NCBI RefSeq assembly: GCF_022346925.1
Contig: NZ_JAKRNJ010000005.1
Span: 124,001 to 188,000, forward strand
Length of the DNA: 64,000 nucleotides
DNA from: Microvirga sp. ACRRW
Lineage (GTDB): Bacteria; Pseudomonadota; Alphaproteobacteria; Rhizobiales; Beijerinckiaceae
Direction of reading: 5' to 3'
Of this stretch, positions 26,711-35,966 are shown in pieces. The position numbers and the translations under genes were made by a program. The stretch's first letter is position 1, and every line of letters begins with the position of its first letter. A model generated the notes under the pieces. It did not search any database and had not been told where the DNA came from. It saw only the letters and a list, made by a program, of their open reading frames with translations.

Positions 26711-27763
26711 TCAGGACGTCTTGTTGTCTTTGTCGACGGTCACGCCCGGCTTGCTCTCGCTGCCGTTATGGCGCGTCTCGGCTTGAGCCGGAGGCGTACC
26801 AGCAATGGGCGTCGTGGGGCTTGTCGGAACCGCATCCTTGCCCGGCGTCGTCACGTAGGACTTGCCGCTCTGCGGAGCGGGCTTGGCCACGTCTTCCGTG
26901 CGAGCCTCGACCTTCGTTGCGCGGGAAGCGTCAGAGGCTTCTTTCTGGTCGACTGGCTTAACAGGTGCCTCGCCTTCCTTGGCGCGCTTGGCCGGCGTAT
27001 CGGCCGCATTGCTCTCCTCGGGGCGTCCGGCGGCAGGCTTCGCAGCCTTCGCGGCTTCCGGGACCGATGCGGTCACGGCAGCAGCCTCGCCGGTGGCGGC
27101 AGGCTGGGCCTGCTCCTCGAAGCGCTTGCGCCATGCGCCGATCTGCGAGCCATCATAAAGCGACGGGTCCTGCAGTGTTTTGACGCCGTCCACAGGCTCG
27201 GAACTCTTGCGGCCGATCTGCGAACCTTTCTTTACCGGGCGGCCTGCGGCGAGATCGTCGAGAAGCTTCTCGAAGTTCTCCGTCGTCAGGTCTTCGTAAT
27301 AATCGTCGTTGATCTGCACCATCGGGGCGTTGCAGCACGCTCCCAGGCACTCGACTTCGAGCCAGGAGAAATTGCCATCGGCGGTGACGTGGTTCTGCTC
27401 GCCGATGCGCTTCTCGAGCACCTTCTTGATGTCTCCCGCACCGCGCAGCACGCAAGGCGTCGTGCCGCAGAACTGGATGAAATATTTTCCAACCGGCTCA
27501 AGGTTGAACATCGTGTAGAAGGTCGCCACCTCCATCACGCGGATGTCGGGCATGTCGAGACGAGCGGCCACAGCCTCGATGGCCTTGCGCGGCAACCAGC
27601 CGCCGGCCTGCTCCTGCGCCTTCCACAAAAGCGGGATCACCGCCGAGGCCTGACGGCCGGGCGGGTACTTGGCAATCTGCTGCTCAGCAAAAGCTTCCGT
27701 CTCGGACGAGAACACGAAGCTCTCGGGCTGCATTTCTTCAGGCGCGAGCTTACGAACGGCCAT
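26711..27763 (-). CDS. nuoE: NADH-quinone oxidoreductase subunit E with long disordered tail
   Basis: NuoE holds the 2Fe-2S cluster N1a beside NuoF. Residues 1 to about 175 are the thioredoxin-like domain with ligands Cys99, Cys104, Cys139 and Cys143. The 350-residue total is about twice the usual 160-180: residues 180-350 form an Ala/Pro/Lys/Glu-rich, probably disordered extension. Related proteins often end in a helix-hairpin-helix module, but here no such motif is seen. MAVRKLAPEE is preceded by GAGGAGAAG; an upstream in-frame start was rejected. Confidence 0.96.
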   Translation of the reverse strand: MAVRKLAPEEMQPESFVFSSETEAFAEQQIAKYPPGRQASAVIPLLWKAQEQAGGWLPRKAIEAVAARLDMPDIRVMEVATFYTMFNLEPVGKYFIQFCGTTPCVLRGAGDIKKVLEKRIGEQNHVTADGNFSWLEVECLGACCNAPMVQINDDYYEDLTTENFEKLLDDLAAGRPVKKGSQIGRKSSEPVDGVKTLQDPSLYDGSQIGAWRKRFEEQAQPAATGEAAAVTASVPEAAKAAKPAAGRPEESNAADTPAKRAKEGEAPVKPVDQKEASDASRATKVEARTEDVAKPAPQSGKSYVTTPGKDAVPTSPTTPIAGTPPAQAETRHNGSESKPGVTVDKDNKTS

Positions 27764-27785
27764 TTTGACTCTTCTCCTCATCGTC

Positions 27786-27807
27786 ATGGCCGGGCGAACC
27801 CGGCCAT
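27786..27807. repeat. Perfect 9-bp hairpin between nuoD and nuoE
   Basis: ATGGCCGGG-CGAA-CCCGGCCAT is a GNRA-like capped hairpin in the 119-base nuoD-nuoE spacer. There is no T-run. It is probably an mRNA processing or stability element, or a small dispersed palindrome. Confidence 0.55.
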
Positions 27808-27852
27808 TCACGACTTGAACTCATTCATCACGCTTTTTCGTAAAGCGCGGTG

Positions 27853-27874
27853 CCGGACCCGAAATCGAGTCCGG
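27853..27874. repeat. Second palindrome in the nuoD-nuoE spacer
   Basis: CCGGAC (27853-27858) and GTCCGG (27869-27874) flank CCGAAATCGA, itself partly self-complementary. This CCGGAC...GTCCGG pattern resembles short repeats scattered in rhizobial genomes. It begins just beyond the nuoD stop. Confidence 0.5.
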
Positions 27875-27882
27875 ATTATTCC

Positions 27883-29073
27883 TTACCGGTCCACTTCACC
27901 GAACACGATGTCGATGGCACCCAGGATGCCTGCGACGTCGGCCAGCATGTGGCCACGGCACATGAAATCCATGCCTTGAAGATGCGCAAAGCCCGGAGCG
28001 CGGATCTTGCAGCGATACGGCTTGTTGGTGCCGTCCGACACGAGATAGACGCCGAACTCGCCCTTCGGAGCCTCGACGGCGGCATAGACCTCGCCTGCAG
28101 GGACGTGGAAGCCTTCCGTATAGAGCTTGAAGTGATGGATCAGCGCTTCCATGGAGCGCTTCATGTCCTTGCGCGAGGGCGGAGCGACCTTGCCGTCGAG
28201 GGTCGAGACAGGGCCCTTCCCGTCCGGCGCACGAAGCTTGTCGAGGCACTGGCGCATGATGCGTACCGACTGGCGCATCTCTTCCATGCGGATAACCTGA
28301 CGGTCGTAATTGTCGCCGTTCTTGCCCACGGGGATGTCGAATTCCATCTCCTCGTAGAGCGAATAAGGCTGCGACTTGCGCAAGTCCCAGGCCACGCCGC
28401 AACTGCGGACGATGGGGCCGGAGAAGCCCCACTTCCAGCAATCGTCGAGCGTGAGAATGCCGATATCGACGTTGCGCTGCTTGAAGATGCGGCTGCCCAT
28501 GACGAGCGTGTCGAGATCGTCCAGAACCTTCAGAAACGGATCGCAGAACGCTTCGATGTCGTCGATCAGCTCGGGCTGGATGTCCATGTTCACGCCGCCC
28601 GGCCTGAAATAGTTGGCGTGCATGCGCGAGCCGGAGATGCGCTCGTAGAAGATCATCAGCTTCTCGCGCTCCTCGAAGCCCCAGAGAGGCGGCGTGAGCG
28701 CGCCGACGTCCATGGCCTGCGTGGTCACGTTGAGGAGGTGCGAAAGCAGACGCCCGATCTCGGAAAAGAGAACGCGGATCAGCTCGGCGCGGCGCGGAAC
28801 CTCGATGCCGAGGAGCTTTTCCGTCGCCATGCAGAAGGCGTGTTCCTGGTTCATCGGCGCGACGTAGTCGAGCCGGTCGAAATAGGGATTGGCCTGAACG
28901 TAGGTCTTGTACTCGATCAGCTTCTCGGTGCCGCGATGGAGCAGGCCGATATGCGGATCGACGCGCTCGACGATCTCGCCGTCGAGCTCCAGCACGAGGC
29001 GCAGAACGCCGTGCGCCGCCGGGTGCTGCGGACCGAAGTTGATCGTGAAATTGCGGATATTATGCTCGCCCAT
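27883..29073 (-). CDS. nuoD: NADH-quinone oxidoreductase subunit D
   Basis: NuoD lines the quinone site. The 396-residue protein begins with the hallmark [22 protein letters not shown] and has the quinone-site histidine in that motif and the tyrosine within the [11 protein letters not shown] region (around 90-100). It is not fused to NuoC, as expected in alphaproteobacteria. It starts about 18 bases after nuoC. Confidence 0.98.
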   Translation of the reverse strand: MGEHNIRNFTINFGPQHPAAHGVLRLVLELDGEIVERVDPHIGLLHRGTEKLIEYKTYVQANPYFDRLDYVAPMNQEHAFCMATEKLLGIEVPRRAELIRVLFSEIGRLLSHLLNVTTQAMDVGALTPPLWGFEEREKLMIFYERISGSRMHANYFRPGGVNMDIQPELIDDIEAFCDPFLKVLDDLDTLVMGSRIFKQRNVDIGILTLDDCWKWGFSGPIVRSCGVAWDLRKSQPYSLYEEMEFDIPVGKNGDNYDRQVIRMEEMRQSVRIMRQCLDKLRAPDGKGPVSTLDGKVAPPSRKDMKRSMEALIHHFKLYTEGFHVPAGEVYAAVEAPKGEFGVYLVSDGTNKPYRCKIRAPGFAHLQGMDFMCRGHMLADVAGILGAIDIVFGEVDR

Positions 29074-29091
29074 GGGTCGCCCTTTCCGCCT

Positions 29092-29694
29092 TTATGCCTT
29101 GGCCTTCTCATCGCCGGGCAGCACGTAATCCGTGCCTTCCCAGGGAGAGAGGAAGTCGAAGTTGCGGAATTCCTGGTTGAGCTTCACCGGCTCGTAGACC
29201 ACGCGGCCTTGGCCTTCGTCGTAACGAACCTCGACATAGCCGGTGAGCGGGAAGTCCTTGCGCAGCGGGTGCCCCTCGAAGCCGTAATCGGTGAGGATGC
29301 GGCGCAGGTCCGGATGGCCCGAGAACAGGATGCCGTAAAGGTCGTAAGCCTCGCGCTCGAACCAGTTGGCCGCCGGGAATTCGCCGACGAGCGAAGGAAC
29401 CGGGGTCACCTCATCCGTCGCCACCTTCACGCGGATGCGCGTGTTCTTGTAGGGCGACAGCAGGTGATACACCACGTCGAAACGCTGCTCGCGGGCGGGA
29501 TAATCCACGCCGCAGATATCGATGAAGCAGACGAAACGGCACTGCGGGTCGTCGCGCAGGAACGTGATCACCCGCACGATGTCCTCGCGGCGGGCGACAA
29601 TCGTCAACTCGCCATAGGCGATGGCGCGATCCTCGATCGCCGCGCCGAGGGACGAGGCGATGTGGTCGCTCAGGGCTTGGAGCTCAGCACTCAT
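29092..29694 (-). CDS. nuoC: NADH-quinone oxidoreductase subunit C
   Basis: NuoC is a 30-kDa-type peripheral subunit that supports the NuoB-NuoD-NuoI junction. The 200-residue protein has the family signature [38 protein letters not shown] in its second half. It lies between nuoB (15 bases) and nuoD. Confidence 0.97.
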   Translation of the reverse strand: MSAELQALSDHIASSLGAAIEDRAIAYGELTIVARREDIVRVITFLRDDPQCRFVCFIDICGVDYPAREQRFDVVYHLLSPYKNTRIRVKVATDEVTPVPSLVGEFPAANWFEREAYDLYGILFSGHPDLRRILTDYGFEGHPLRKDFPLTGYVEVRYDEGQGRVVYEPVKLNQEFRNFDFLSPWEGTDYVLPGDEKAKA

Positions 29695-29709
29695 CAGACA
29701 GACCTTTGC

Positions 29710-30294
29710 TCAGCGCTCGATGGTACCAGTACGGCGGATCTTCTTCTGGAGAAGCAGCACGCCGTAAAGGAGCGCCTCCGCGGTCGGGGGGCAGCCGGGA
29801 ACGTAGATATCGACCGGCACGACGCGGTCGCAGCCACGAACCACCGAATAGGAATAGTGGTAATAGCCGCCGCCATTGGCGCAGGAGCCCATGGAGATGA
29901 CGTAGCGCGGCTCCGGCATCTGGTCGTAGACCTTGCGGAGTGCGGGGGCCATCTTGTTGGTCAGCGTGCCGGCGACGATCATGACGTCGGACTGGCGCGG
30001 CGAGGCGCGGGGCGCGAAGCCGAAACGCTCGACGTCATAGCGCGGCATGGAGAGCTGCATCATTTCCACGGCGCAGCAGGCCAGGCCGAAGGTCATCCAC
30101 ATGAGCGAGCCGGTGCGTGCCCAGGTGATGAGATCCTCGGTCGAGGTGACGATGAAGCCCTTGTCGGACAGCTCGTCATTGATGGAGACGAAATAGGGAT
30201 CGTTCGAACCAACCGGCTTGCCGGTATTGGGATCGAGGATGCCGCGTGGAGCGGGAGCCACCAAGGTGGACTGGTTGTCGGTGATCAATCCCAT
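29710..30294 (-). CDS. nuoB: NADH-quinone oxidoreductase subunit B
   Basis: NuoB carries the terminal cluster N2, which reduces quinone. In the 194-residue protein the ligands are the tandem Cys73-Cys74 ([10 protein letters not shown]), Cys138 ([10 protein letters not shown]) and Cys168 ([11 protein letters not shown]). The start [10 protein letters not shown] overlaps the nuoA stop by about 10 bases; an ATG seven codons further upstream is possible but would overlap more. Confidence 0.97.
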   Translation of the reverse strand: MGLITDNQSTLVAPAPRGILDPNTGKPVGSNDPYFVSINDELSDKGFIVTSTEDLITWARTGSLMWMTFGLACCAVEMMQLSMPRYDVERFGFAPRASPRQSDVMIVAGTLTNKMAPALRKVYDQMPEPRYVISMGSCANGGGYYHYSYSVVRGCDRVVPVDIYVPGCPPTAEALLYGVLLLQKKIRRTGTIER

Positions 30295-30650
30295 TCCAGG
30301 GCTCCCTTCTTCCACTCATAGACGAAGCCGACGGTCAGGACGCCGAGGAACAGCATCATCGAGAGAAAGCCGAACCAGCCCAGGTTCCCGAACACGATGG
30401 CCCAGGGGAACAGGAAGGCGACTTCCAGGTCGAAAATGATGAAAAGAATGGCGACCAGATAGAACCGCACGTCGAATTTCATGCGTGCATCGTCAAAAGC
30501 GTTGAACCCGCACTCGTAAGCGGACAGCTTCTCCGTATCGGGCTTGCTGTAGGCGACGATGAAAGGCGCCACGAGCAGGGCCACTCCGATCAGGAGCGAC
30601 ACGCCGATGAAGATCACGAGAGGCAGGTAGTCGGCGAGAAGATTCGTCAT
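30285..30650 (-). CDS. nuoA: NADH-quinone oxidoreductase subunit A
   Basis: NuoA is a three-helix membrane subunit at the hinge of complex I and is the first gene of the operon. The 121-residue product from [12 protein letters not shown] has the expected length and the conserved loop [44 protein letters not shown], with its cysteine-containing ECGF. The longer in-frame start upstream would add 22 unlikely residues. Confidence 0.96.
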   Translation of the reverse strand: MTNLLADYLPLVIFIGVSLLIGVALLVAPFIVAYSKPDTEKLSAYECGFNAFDDARMKFDVRFYLVAILFIIFDLEVAFLFPWAIVFGNLGWFGFLSMMLFLGVLTVGFVYEWKKGALEWD

Positions 30651-30740
30651 ACGACACCCAGAAGGAACGGAGCGCGGCCGGAAAGGCCGGCGACATGCCA
30701 CGCATTTAAGCCACAAAACCGCCCAAAGGGAGGCCCTGCG

Positions 30741-30756
30741 ACAAACGGCGGTTTGT
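30741..30756. other. Small inverted repeat upstream of nuoA
   Basis: ACAAAC-GGCG-GTTTGT lies in the nuo operon leader/promoter region, some 95 bases before nuoA. A possible minus-strand promoter (CTTGTC, 17 bases, TTAAGC) is just upstream of it. Both are weak calls. Confidence 0.3.
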
Positions 30757-30826
30757 GGGGGTTGGCTTAACCGAGTTCCCCTCTCCTGACAAGGGTTTGA
30801 GGTGCCGTAAAAAGAACCATTCCAAA

Positions 30827-31258
30827 CTAAGATGTGGCCTTTTCCGCCGCGTGGGTCGCCTTGCGGTTTGCCCGTCGTTCTGCCCGATTTGCGGCGTTTT
30901 CGGCCTTAGCCCTCGCTTCGCATTTATCGCGAATCTCGTCGAGTTCCTCCTGCGTCAGGTGCTCGATGCCGATGAACGAGTCTTGGGCGGCGCTAGCCCT
31001 GATCAGCTCGTCTAGCTTGGTTTGAATCGCGGCCCCGTCCCGGTTCTGGGTGTTCTGAATCAGAAACACCATCAGGAAGGTCACGATGGTGGTGCCGGTA
31101 TTCACCACGAGCTGCCAAGTATCGGAAAATCCGAAGATCGGCCCGCTCACGGCCCATACGAGGATAACGCCGAGGCTGATAGCGAAAGCGACCGGGCGGC
31201 CAGTTGCATGTGCCACCCAGTTGGAGAAACTGGTAAAAAGATGCGCAACCATAGGCAT
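30827..31258 (-). CDS. Low-affinity iron permease family protein
   Basis: The 143-residue protein has two membrane segments (about 22-42 and 50-70) in the pattern [62 protein letters not shown], characteristic of the Fet4-related iron permease Pfam family. It ends in a charged, Ala/Lys/Arg-rich helix (about 105-143) that may be coiled. Bacterial members are small and their transport role is unproven. It stands between tRNA-Asp and nuoA, likely with its own promoter. Confidence 0.8.
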   Translation of the reverse strand: MPMVAHLFTSFSNWVAHATGRPVAFAISLGVILVWAVSGPIFGFSDTWQLVVNTGTTIVTFLMVFLIQNTQNRDGAAIQTKLDELIRASAAQDSFIGIEHLTQEELDEIRDKCEARAKAENAANRAERRANRKATHAAEKATS

Positions 31259-31377
31259 AATCCTGCCTTGTGCTCTTCTCCGGCCGGCTTAGACCTTAAG
31301 TATCCGGAGTCTCTGGGAGAATGCGCAAAACCCTGAAAAGTGCCACGCTTTTGGCCCTTGGCAGGGATGCAGATACA

Positions 31378-31415
31378 GCAGAGCGACCGAAAGCGAGGCT
31401 TCTGGTTTGCTCTGC
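31378..31415 (-). other. Hairpin downstream of tRNA-Asp
   Basis: GCAGAGC (31378-31384) and GCTCTGC (31409-31415) can pair about 30 bases after the tRNA 3' end in its reading direction. There is no T-run, so it may be a processing structure or a weak terminator. Confidence 0.35.
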
Positions 31416-31447
31416 CTGAATTGTCTGGAGATTGCCTTCAGAGGAAA

Positions 31448-31524
31448 TGGCGCGGGCGACGGGGCTCGAACCCGCGACCTCCGGCGTGACAGGCCGGCAC
31501 TCTAACCGACTGAGCTACGCCCGC
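31448..31524 (-). tRNA. tRNA-Asp (GTC)
   Basis: The minus strand folds as a complete cloverleaf. The acceptor stem is GCGGGCG/CGCCCGC with discriminator G, and the 3' CCA is encoded. The anticodon stem CCGGC/GCCGG encloses loop CTGTCAC with anticodon GTC, and the T arm has GGTTCGAGCC. The total is 77 nt. A good promoter lies upstream. Confidence 0.97.
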
Positions 31525-31556
31525 GCATCGGACCGCCGAAGCGGTGAGTGGGTGCG

Positions 31557-31584
31557 GTTTAAGGGCCGCCCTGTTCCCTGTCAA
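31557..31584 (-). promoter_or_regulatory. Promoter of tRNA-Asp
   Basis: On the minus strand a perfect -35 TTGACA (31584-31579), a 16-base spacer and -10 TTAAAC (31562-31557) precede the tRNA by about 33 bases. The short leader contains an ACCGC/GCGGT hairpin typical of precursor processing. Confidence 0.7.
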
Positions 31585-31681
31585 GCGCTCCCTGCAAGCA
31601 TTTTTGAATGGATCGCAAAAACCTGCCGAAAGGCGCTCTCATGCGAATCCCACACGCATACCCTTTGGGAAAGAAAACCGC

Positions 31682-32179
31682 TTACTCGGTCGCCCCTGCT
31701 TCGACCGGAGCCTTCAAAGAGCGCAAAACCCGGTCGCATTCGAGAAGTTCATCCAGAGCCGATCTCAGTTTTTGCAGGGCGTCGTCCGAGAGGAGTGATT
31801 CAGAAGGCAGGATAACGGGGCCAGAGGCTTCGGGAACGATCAGTTCCTCATCTTCATCCGCGAAGGTTTCCTGGGACTCCGGCTGCGATGCTGCGGCGAC
31901 ACTCTCCTCGCCCCGGCCTACGGCCTGGACGAAGCGGAGCCCCTCCTCCTTGAGGATGCGCTGCACGCCTTTGATCGTATAGCCTTCGCCGTAGAGAAGG
32001 TGGCGGATCCCCTTCAGGAGATCTACGTCATCGGGGCGGTAATAGCGGCGCCCGCCCCCGCGCTTGAGCGGCTTGATATGATTGAAGCGAGTTTCCCAGA
32101 AACGCAGCACATGCTGCGGCAGGTCGAGATCCTCGGCCACCTCGCTGATGGTGCGGAACGCGTCGGGGCTTTTGTCCAT
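31682..32179 (-). CDS. MerR family transcriptional regulator
   Basis: The 165-residue protein has an N-terminal winged-helix MerR domain: [25 protein letters not shown], then [33 protein letters not shown]. It has no cysteines for metal sensing. A linker rich in Ser/Glu leads to a short C-terminal helix ([21 protein letters not shown]), probably for dimerisation. It follows ihfA directly, an order typical of alphaproteobacteria; its target genes are unknown. An ATG five codons upstream is possible, but [10 protein letters not shown] fits family starts better. Confidence 0.9.
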   Translation of the reverse strand: MDKSPDAFRTISEVAEDLDLPQHVLRFWETRFNHIKPLKRGGGRRYYRPDDVDLLKGIRHLLYGEGYTIKGVQRILKEEGLRFVQAVGRGEESVAAASQPESQETFADEDEELIVPEASGPVILPSESLLSDDALQKLRSALDELLECDRVLRSLKAPVEAGATE

Positions 32180-32200
32180 CGCGCCGCCGGCCATGGGAGC

Positions 32201-32512
32201 TTAGTCCTCGCGCTCGACGACTTCGCCGTTGATATAGGCTTTCAGCACATTGGACGGCTTGAAGACCATGACCCGGCGCGGGTCAATCGGCACTTCGACA
32301 CCGGTCTTCGGGTTGCGGCCGACGCGCTCGCCCTTGCTGCGCACAACAAATGAGCCGAAGGACGAGAGCTTGACGGTCTCGCCGGCGGCCAAGCTGTCGC
32401 AGATCTCGCCAAGGACACGCTCGACCAGGTCGGCCGATTCGGTCCGGGAAAGGCCCACCTTCTGATAGACGGCCTCGCTCAGATCAGCTCTCGTCACAGT
32501 TTTGCCAGCCAT
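32201..32512 (-). CDS. ihfA: Integration host factor subunit alpha
   Basis: IHF-alpha is the DNA-bending nucleoid protein that pairs with IHF-beta. The 103-residue protein has the HU/IHF fold with the DNA-intercalating beta arm containing [16 protein letters not shown], and the [12 protein letters not shown] core before it. [15 protein letters not shown] is used as start. It is followed by the MerR gene after 21 bases and preceded by fabH after 127 bases with a probable promoter. Confidence 0.96.
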   Translation of the reverse strand: MAGKTVTRADLSEAVYQKVGLSRTESADLVERVLGEICDSLAAGETVKLSSFGSFVVRSKGERVGRNPKTGVEVPIDPRRVMVFKPSNVLKAYINGEVVERED

Positions 32513-32577
32513 TGAGCTCCCCAAGCAGAATGAGTTCTTTGGTGTTTCAAGCGTTTAGAACGCTATGCAGATGGCTC

Positions 32578-32606
32578 CGTATGGTCAACCTTAGACTTGT
32601 CGTCAA
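32578..32606 (-). promoter_or_regulatory. Possible ihfA promoter
   Basis: On the minus strand TTGACG (32606-32601), a 17-base spacer and CATACG (32583-32578) precede ihfA by about 65 bases. The -35 is strong and the -10 weak. A second TTGACC overlaps the spacer. Confidence 0.4.
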
Positions 32607-32615
32607 GCGGTTACC

Positions 32616-32637
32616 ATATAGGCTAGTTGGCCTATAT
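32616..32637. promoter_or_regulatory. A+T-rich inverted repeat between fabH and ihfA
   Basis: ATATAGGC-TAGTTG-GCCTATAT is a perfect 8-bp inverted repeat starting two bases after the fabH stop and ending 10 bases before the possible ihfA -35. Lacking a T-run, it looks more like an operator than a terminator. Confidence 0.45.
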
Positions 32638-32639
32638 TC

Positions 32640-33617
32640 CTACCAACGGATGAGCGCGCTGCCCCAGGTAAAGCCGCCGCCGATGGCCTCGATCATGACG
32701 AGATCACCGTCTTTGATGCGTCCATCCTTGCGGGCAACATCGAGCGCAAGCGGGATCGAGGCGGCTGAGGTATTGCCGTGCCTGTCAACGGTGATCACCA
32801 CCTTCTCGGGTGCGATGCCGAGCTTGTCGGCGCTGGCCGTGATGATCCGCTTGTTGGCCTGATGGGGCACGAACCACTTCAGCTCTTCCGGCGTTGTGCC
32901 GCTGGCCGTGAAGGCGTCCTTCACCACGTCTGTGACCATGCCCACGGCGAACTTGAAGACTTCCTTGCCTTCCATCTTCAAGACGCCTGTGGTCTTGGTG
33001 GAGCCCGGGCCGCCATCGACATAGAGCTTGTCGCGGTAGCGACCGTCCGAGCGCAGCTGCGAGGTGAGAACGCCACGGTCGGCGGCAGTCCCCTCGCCTT
33101 CCTGTGCCTCTAGGACCAGCGCGCCGGCGCCGTCGCCGAAGAGCACGCAGGTGGTGCGGTCGTTCCAGTCGAGAATGCGCGAGAAGGTCTCGGCACCGAT
33201 CACGAGGGCCCGCTTGTGCGAGCCGGACTGGAGAAATTTGTCGGCGGTCGCCACCGCATAGACGAAGCCGGTGCACACCGCCTGCAGGTCGAAAGCCGCG
33301 CCATGGGTGATGCCGAGGCCGTTCTGGATCATCGTGGCGGTGGACGGAAAAGTATGGTCCGGCGTCGAGGTGGCGCAGACAATGAGGTCGATGTCCTGGG
33401 CGGTCAGGCCCGCATCGGCGAGAGCGGCCTCAGCGGCCTTGATGCCCAGCACCGAAGTGGTCTCGCTGTCATCGGCAATGTGACGCTGCTCGATGCCGGT
33501 CCGCTGCACGATCCAATCGTGCGTGGTGTCCACGATCTTCTCGAGATCCTGGTTGGTCATCTTGCGCTTCGGCAGGTAGGAGCCGACGCCGCGCACAACG
33601 GAACGAATGCGTTTCAA
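32640..33617 (-). CDS. fabH: 3-oxoacyl-[ACP] synthase III
   Basis: FabH condenses acetyl-CoA with malonyl-ACP to start fatty acid synthesis. The catalytic triad is Cys115 ([11 protein letters not shown]), His252 ([10 protein letters not shown]) and Asn282 ([13 protein letters not shown]). A TTG start at this position gives 325 residues, matches family N-termini ([15 protein letters not shown]) and is placed 7 bases after AGGAAAG. An ATG 13 codons upstream overlaps plsX and lacks a ribosome site. It follows plsX closely, the conserved plsX-fabH pair. Confidence 0.95.
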   Translation of the reverse strand: MKRIRSVVRGVGSYLPKRKMTNQDLEKIVDTTHDWIVQRTGIEQRHIADDSETTSVLGIKAAEAALADAGLTAQDIDLIVCATSTPDHTFPSTATMIQNGLGITHGAAFDLQAVCTGFVYAVATADKFLQSGSHKRALVIGAETFSRILDWNDRTTCVLFGDGAGALVLEAQEGEGTAADRGVLTSQLRSDGRYRDKLYVDGGPGSTKTTGVLKMEGKEVFKFAVGMVTDVVKDAFTASGTTPEELKWFVPHQANKRIITASADKLGIAPEKVVITVDRHGNTSAASIPLALDVARKDGRIKDGDLVMIEAIGGGFTWGSALIRW

Positions 33618-33630
33618 GATAATACTTTCC

Positions 33631-34665
33631 TCAGGCCGAGTGCCCGACGGGATCATGCTCCAGCATGCCCCGGATCGTGTTCATCAATTCAAAATGCGCC
33701 ATGTCGTAGGCCACGTCGATGGCGCTCGCGAAGCCTAAGTCGTCCGTGCCGCCGTGGCTTTTCACGACCACGCCTTCGAGGCCCAGGAAGAGACCGCCAT
33801 TGACCTTTCGCGGGTCCATCTTGTCTCTGAGAGCGTTAAAAGCCTGTTTCGCGAACAGATAGCCGATCTTGGCCATCAGCGTACGGCTCATGGCGGAGCG
33901 CAGGTACTGGCCGATCTGCTTGGCCGTCCCCTCGGCGGTCTTCAGGGCGATGTTGCCCGTAAAACCCTCGGTCACGACCACGTCCACCGTTCCCTTGCCA
34001 ATATCGTCGCCTTCCACAAAGCCGCGATATTCCAGGTAAGGAACGTTCATATCCTTGAGAATGCGGCCGGCTTCCTTGACCGCCTCGATTCCCTTGATTT
34101 CCTCCGTGCCGACATTGAGCAGGCCCACGGTCGGGCGTTCCAGGTCAAACACGATGCGCGCCATGGCGGCGCCCATGATCGCCATATCGACCAGATGCCC
34201 CGCGTCGGCGCCGATGGTCGCGCCCACATCGAGCACGATGCTCTCGCCCCGCATGGTGGGCCACATGGCCGCGATCGCCGGGCGCTCGATATGCGCCATC
34301 GTCTTCAGGCAGATCTTGGCGGTCGCCATGAGGGCGCCCGTGTTGCCGGCGGAAACGCAAGCATCGGCCTCCCCGTCGCGCACCGCCAGAACGGCCTTCC
34401 ACATGGAGGACTTGCCACGGCCCATGCGGATCGCCTGACTGGGCTTCTCGTCCATGGCGATGGCCATGTCCGTATGGCGAAGCTCGGTCGCGGCCTTTAG
34501 CTTGGGGTGCGCATTCAGGAGCGGCGCGATCACCGCCTCGTTGCCGAACATGAGAAAGCGGATATCCGGATGCCGCTCAAGGGCCAGGGCCGCACCAGGG
34601 ATCACGATCGACGGGCCATGGTCTCCCCCCATCGCATCGAGCGAAATACGCACTGGCTTCGACAT
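33631..34665 (-). CDS. plsX: Phosphate acyltransferase PlsX
   Basis: PlsX makes acyl-phosphate from acyl-ACP for phospholipid synthesis. The 344-residue protein starts [18 protein letters not shown] and has the conserved [22 protein letters not shown] and GGxPLLG-like C-terminal features ([16 protein letters not shown]). An upstream in-frame start (22 more residues) falls within the leader and was rejected. It has a good promoter and is likely the first gene of plsX-fabH. Confidence 0.96.
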   Translation of the reverse strand: MSKPVRISLDAMGGDHGPSIVIPGAALALERHPDIRFLMFGNEAVIAPLLNAHPKLKAATELRHTDMAIAMDEKPSQAIRMGRGKSSMWKAVLAVRDGEADACVSAGNTGALMATAKICLKTMAHIERPAIAAMWPTMRGESIVLDVGATIGADAGHLVDMAIMGAAMARIVFDLERPTVGLLNVGTEEIKGIEAVKEAGRILKDMNVPYLEYRGFVEGDDIGKGTVDVVVTEGFTGNIALKTAEGTAKQIGQYLRSAMSRTLMAKIGYLFAKQAFNALRDKMDPRKVNGGLFLGLEGVVVKSHGGTDDLGFASAIDVAYDMAHFELMNTIRGMLEHDPVGHSA

Positions 34666-34737
34666 AACCGGTTTTTCTTTCTTTCGGCGTGAACAGGGGG
34701 CGGAAAATACCGGTTTGCGGGTGTATCGCAACCGAAT

Positions 34738-34765
34738 TCTATAGCCCCCTGCAAGGACTCACCAA
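34738..34765 (-). promoter_or_regulatory. Promoter of plsX
   Basis: On the minus strand TTGGTG (34765-34760), a 16-base spacer and TATAGA (34743-34738) lie about 75 bases before the plsX start codon, in the 140-base gap after DUF177. Confidence 0.6.
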
Positions 34766-34805
34766 GCCAGGAAAGCGCATCAAGTCCTTGCTTCAAACAA
34801 CTCGG

Positions 34806-35321
34806 CTACTCACCCGTCTTGATCTTGCCGAGGGCCGCGAACGGCGAATCCTTCTCATCTTTGGGATCGCGATAGTCGAAATCCACGCCGGGCTTACGCG
34901 GGTACGGATCCAGGCCCAGAGCCAAGAACTCAGCCGTGAGCGCGCCAAGGTCGACCTGGCCGTTGCTGATCTCATCCGGCGGCTCGTATTCGTTGATATC
35001 GGTGGGAGGCTCGGCAGGCATTCCGGAAGGCTCCGCGAAATCCACCTCGACCTCCTCCTCAATGTCGGAATCGAACGAATCGAGGGTAACGACGCAGACC
35101 TGCGTGATGGAAGCCTTCACAACGCCCGTCACATGAATGCCCTTGGCGGAATTGGTGAGCTTGAAGTCTCCCGACAGGGCCTGGATGCTTGGCAGTCCGA
35201 AATCCTTTGCCAGGGCATTCCGCTCCTCGGTGCTCGTCTCCACACGAATTTCCTGCCCACGAGACGGAATATTCATGACGTCCACGAGGCGGGACAGGGG
35301 ACCTACGGTTTCAGGGGTCAT
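34806..35321 (-). CDS. DUF177 (YceD) family protein
   Basis: The 171-residue protein belongs to the DUF177/YceD family, linked in other bacteria to 23S rRNA accumulation. The core C-x-C-like centre is reduced to a single cysteine in ITQVCVVTLDSFDSDIEEEVEVDF; an acidic middle and the C-terminal DLGALTAEFLALGLDPYPRKPGVDF segment follow. The usual partner downstream, rpmF, is absent; plsX follows instead. The start overlaps the previous stop by 4 bases (ATGA). Confidence 0.88.
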   Translation of the reverse strand: MTPETVGPLSRLVDVMNIPSRGQEIRVETSTEERNALAKDFGLPSIQALSGDFKLTNSAKGIHVTGVVKASITQVCVVTLDSFDSDIEEEVEVDFAEPSGMPAEPPTDINEYEPPDEISNGQVDLGALTAEFLALGLDPYPRKPGVDFDYRDPKDEKDSPFAALGKIKTGE

Positions 35322-35863
35322 CGGTTTCCCTTCTCTGCAAAGGCCTCGGGCGCTGGGAAAGCGGGCCCGGATTCGAGTAATACGTCAAGCGCGACGGTCT
35401 GAAGACCCTTGTCCGCCGCCAGAGCATAACGCGCAAGCGCAGTGGCAGGTGCCTCTGCGCCCAGGGCATTCCGCCCCAGGGCCTCCGCCAGCTCGGCCTC
35501 GTTGGCGGCATTCAGGGCCGGGTCATAGGCATGGGCTCTGCCATAAAAGGACGCAGCCATCTTCTTCATGCGCTTGGGCACCACCGTATCGCCTACGCCC
35601 ATTTCCCGTAAGGAGGCGTCCATGTCCCTGAAAAAGGCGTCCGTCAGGTCCTTGGCGACATCATCCGCAGGAGCCGGAAGCTCCCGTAACGCCCTTAAAG
35701 AAAGGACCATGTGGAGCGAAAGGGATTCAAAGCGCCCCTCCAGGCTGTCCGGAATGCCGAGTGCCGCATAAAGCCCCGGATTGCGGGAGGCGTTAGCGAT
35801 TCTCGCATAGAGAGCCGCGATGGCCACGCGCCGGGGATCCTTGCGGAAGAGACTGAATATCAC
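35318..35863 (-). CDS. Ubiquinol-cytochrome c chaperone family protein
   Basis: The 181-residue protein resembles the CBP3/UQCC1 family, which assists assembly of cytochrome b in the bc1 complex. The pattern LFRKDPRRVAIAALYARIANASRNPGLYAALGIPDSLEGRFE and LSLHMVLSLRAL is characteristic. A GTG start is chosen because a GGAAGGG ribosome site precedes it and family members begin near VIFSLF; an ATG 24 codons upstream is possible. It is divergent from the BamE-like gene and overlaps DUF177. Confidence 0.85.
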   Translation of the reverse strand: MIFSLFRKDPRRVAIAALYARIANASRNPGLYAALGIPDSLEGRFESLSLHMVLSLRALRELPAPADDVAKDLTDAFFRDMDASLREMGVGDTVVPKRMKKMAASFYGRAHAYDPALNAANEAELAEALGRNALGAEAPATALARYALAADKGLQTVALDVLLESGPAFPAPEAFAEKGNR

Positions 35864-35966
35864 AGCCTTTTCCCTTCCAAGCTTGTCAAAACCGAAACCT
35901 CGGGTTACGCCATCACGATCCATAGGCGCAAGCACATCCGCGCCGCATTCCTGGAAGAACCGTACG

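Noticed and set aside
27850-30321. 823-codon plus-strand frame opposite nuoB-nuoD
   Set aside because: It spans three well-supported genes and their gaps; explained by codon bias.
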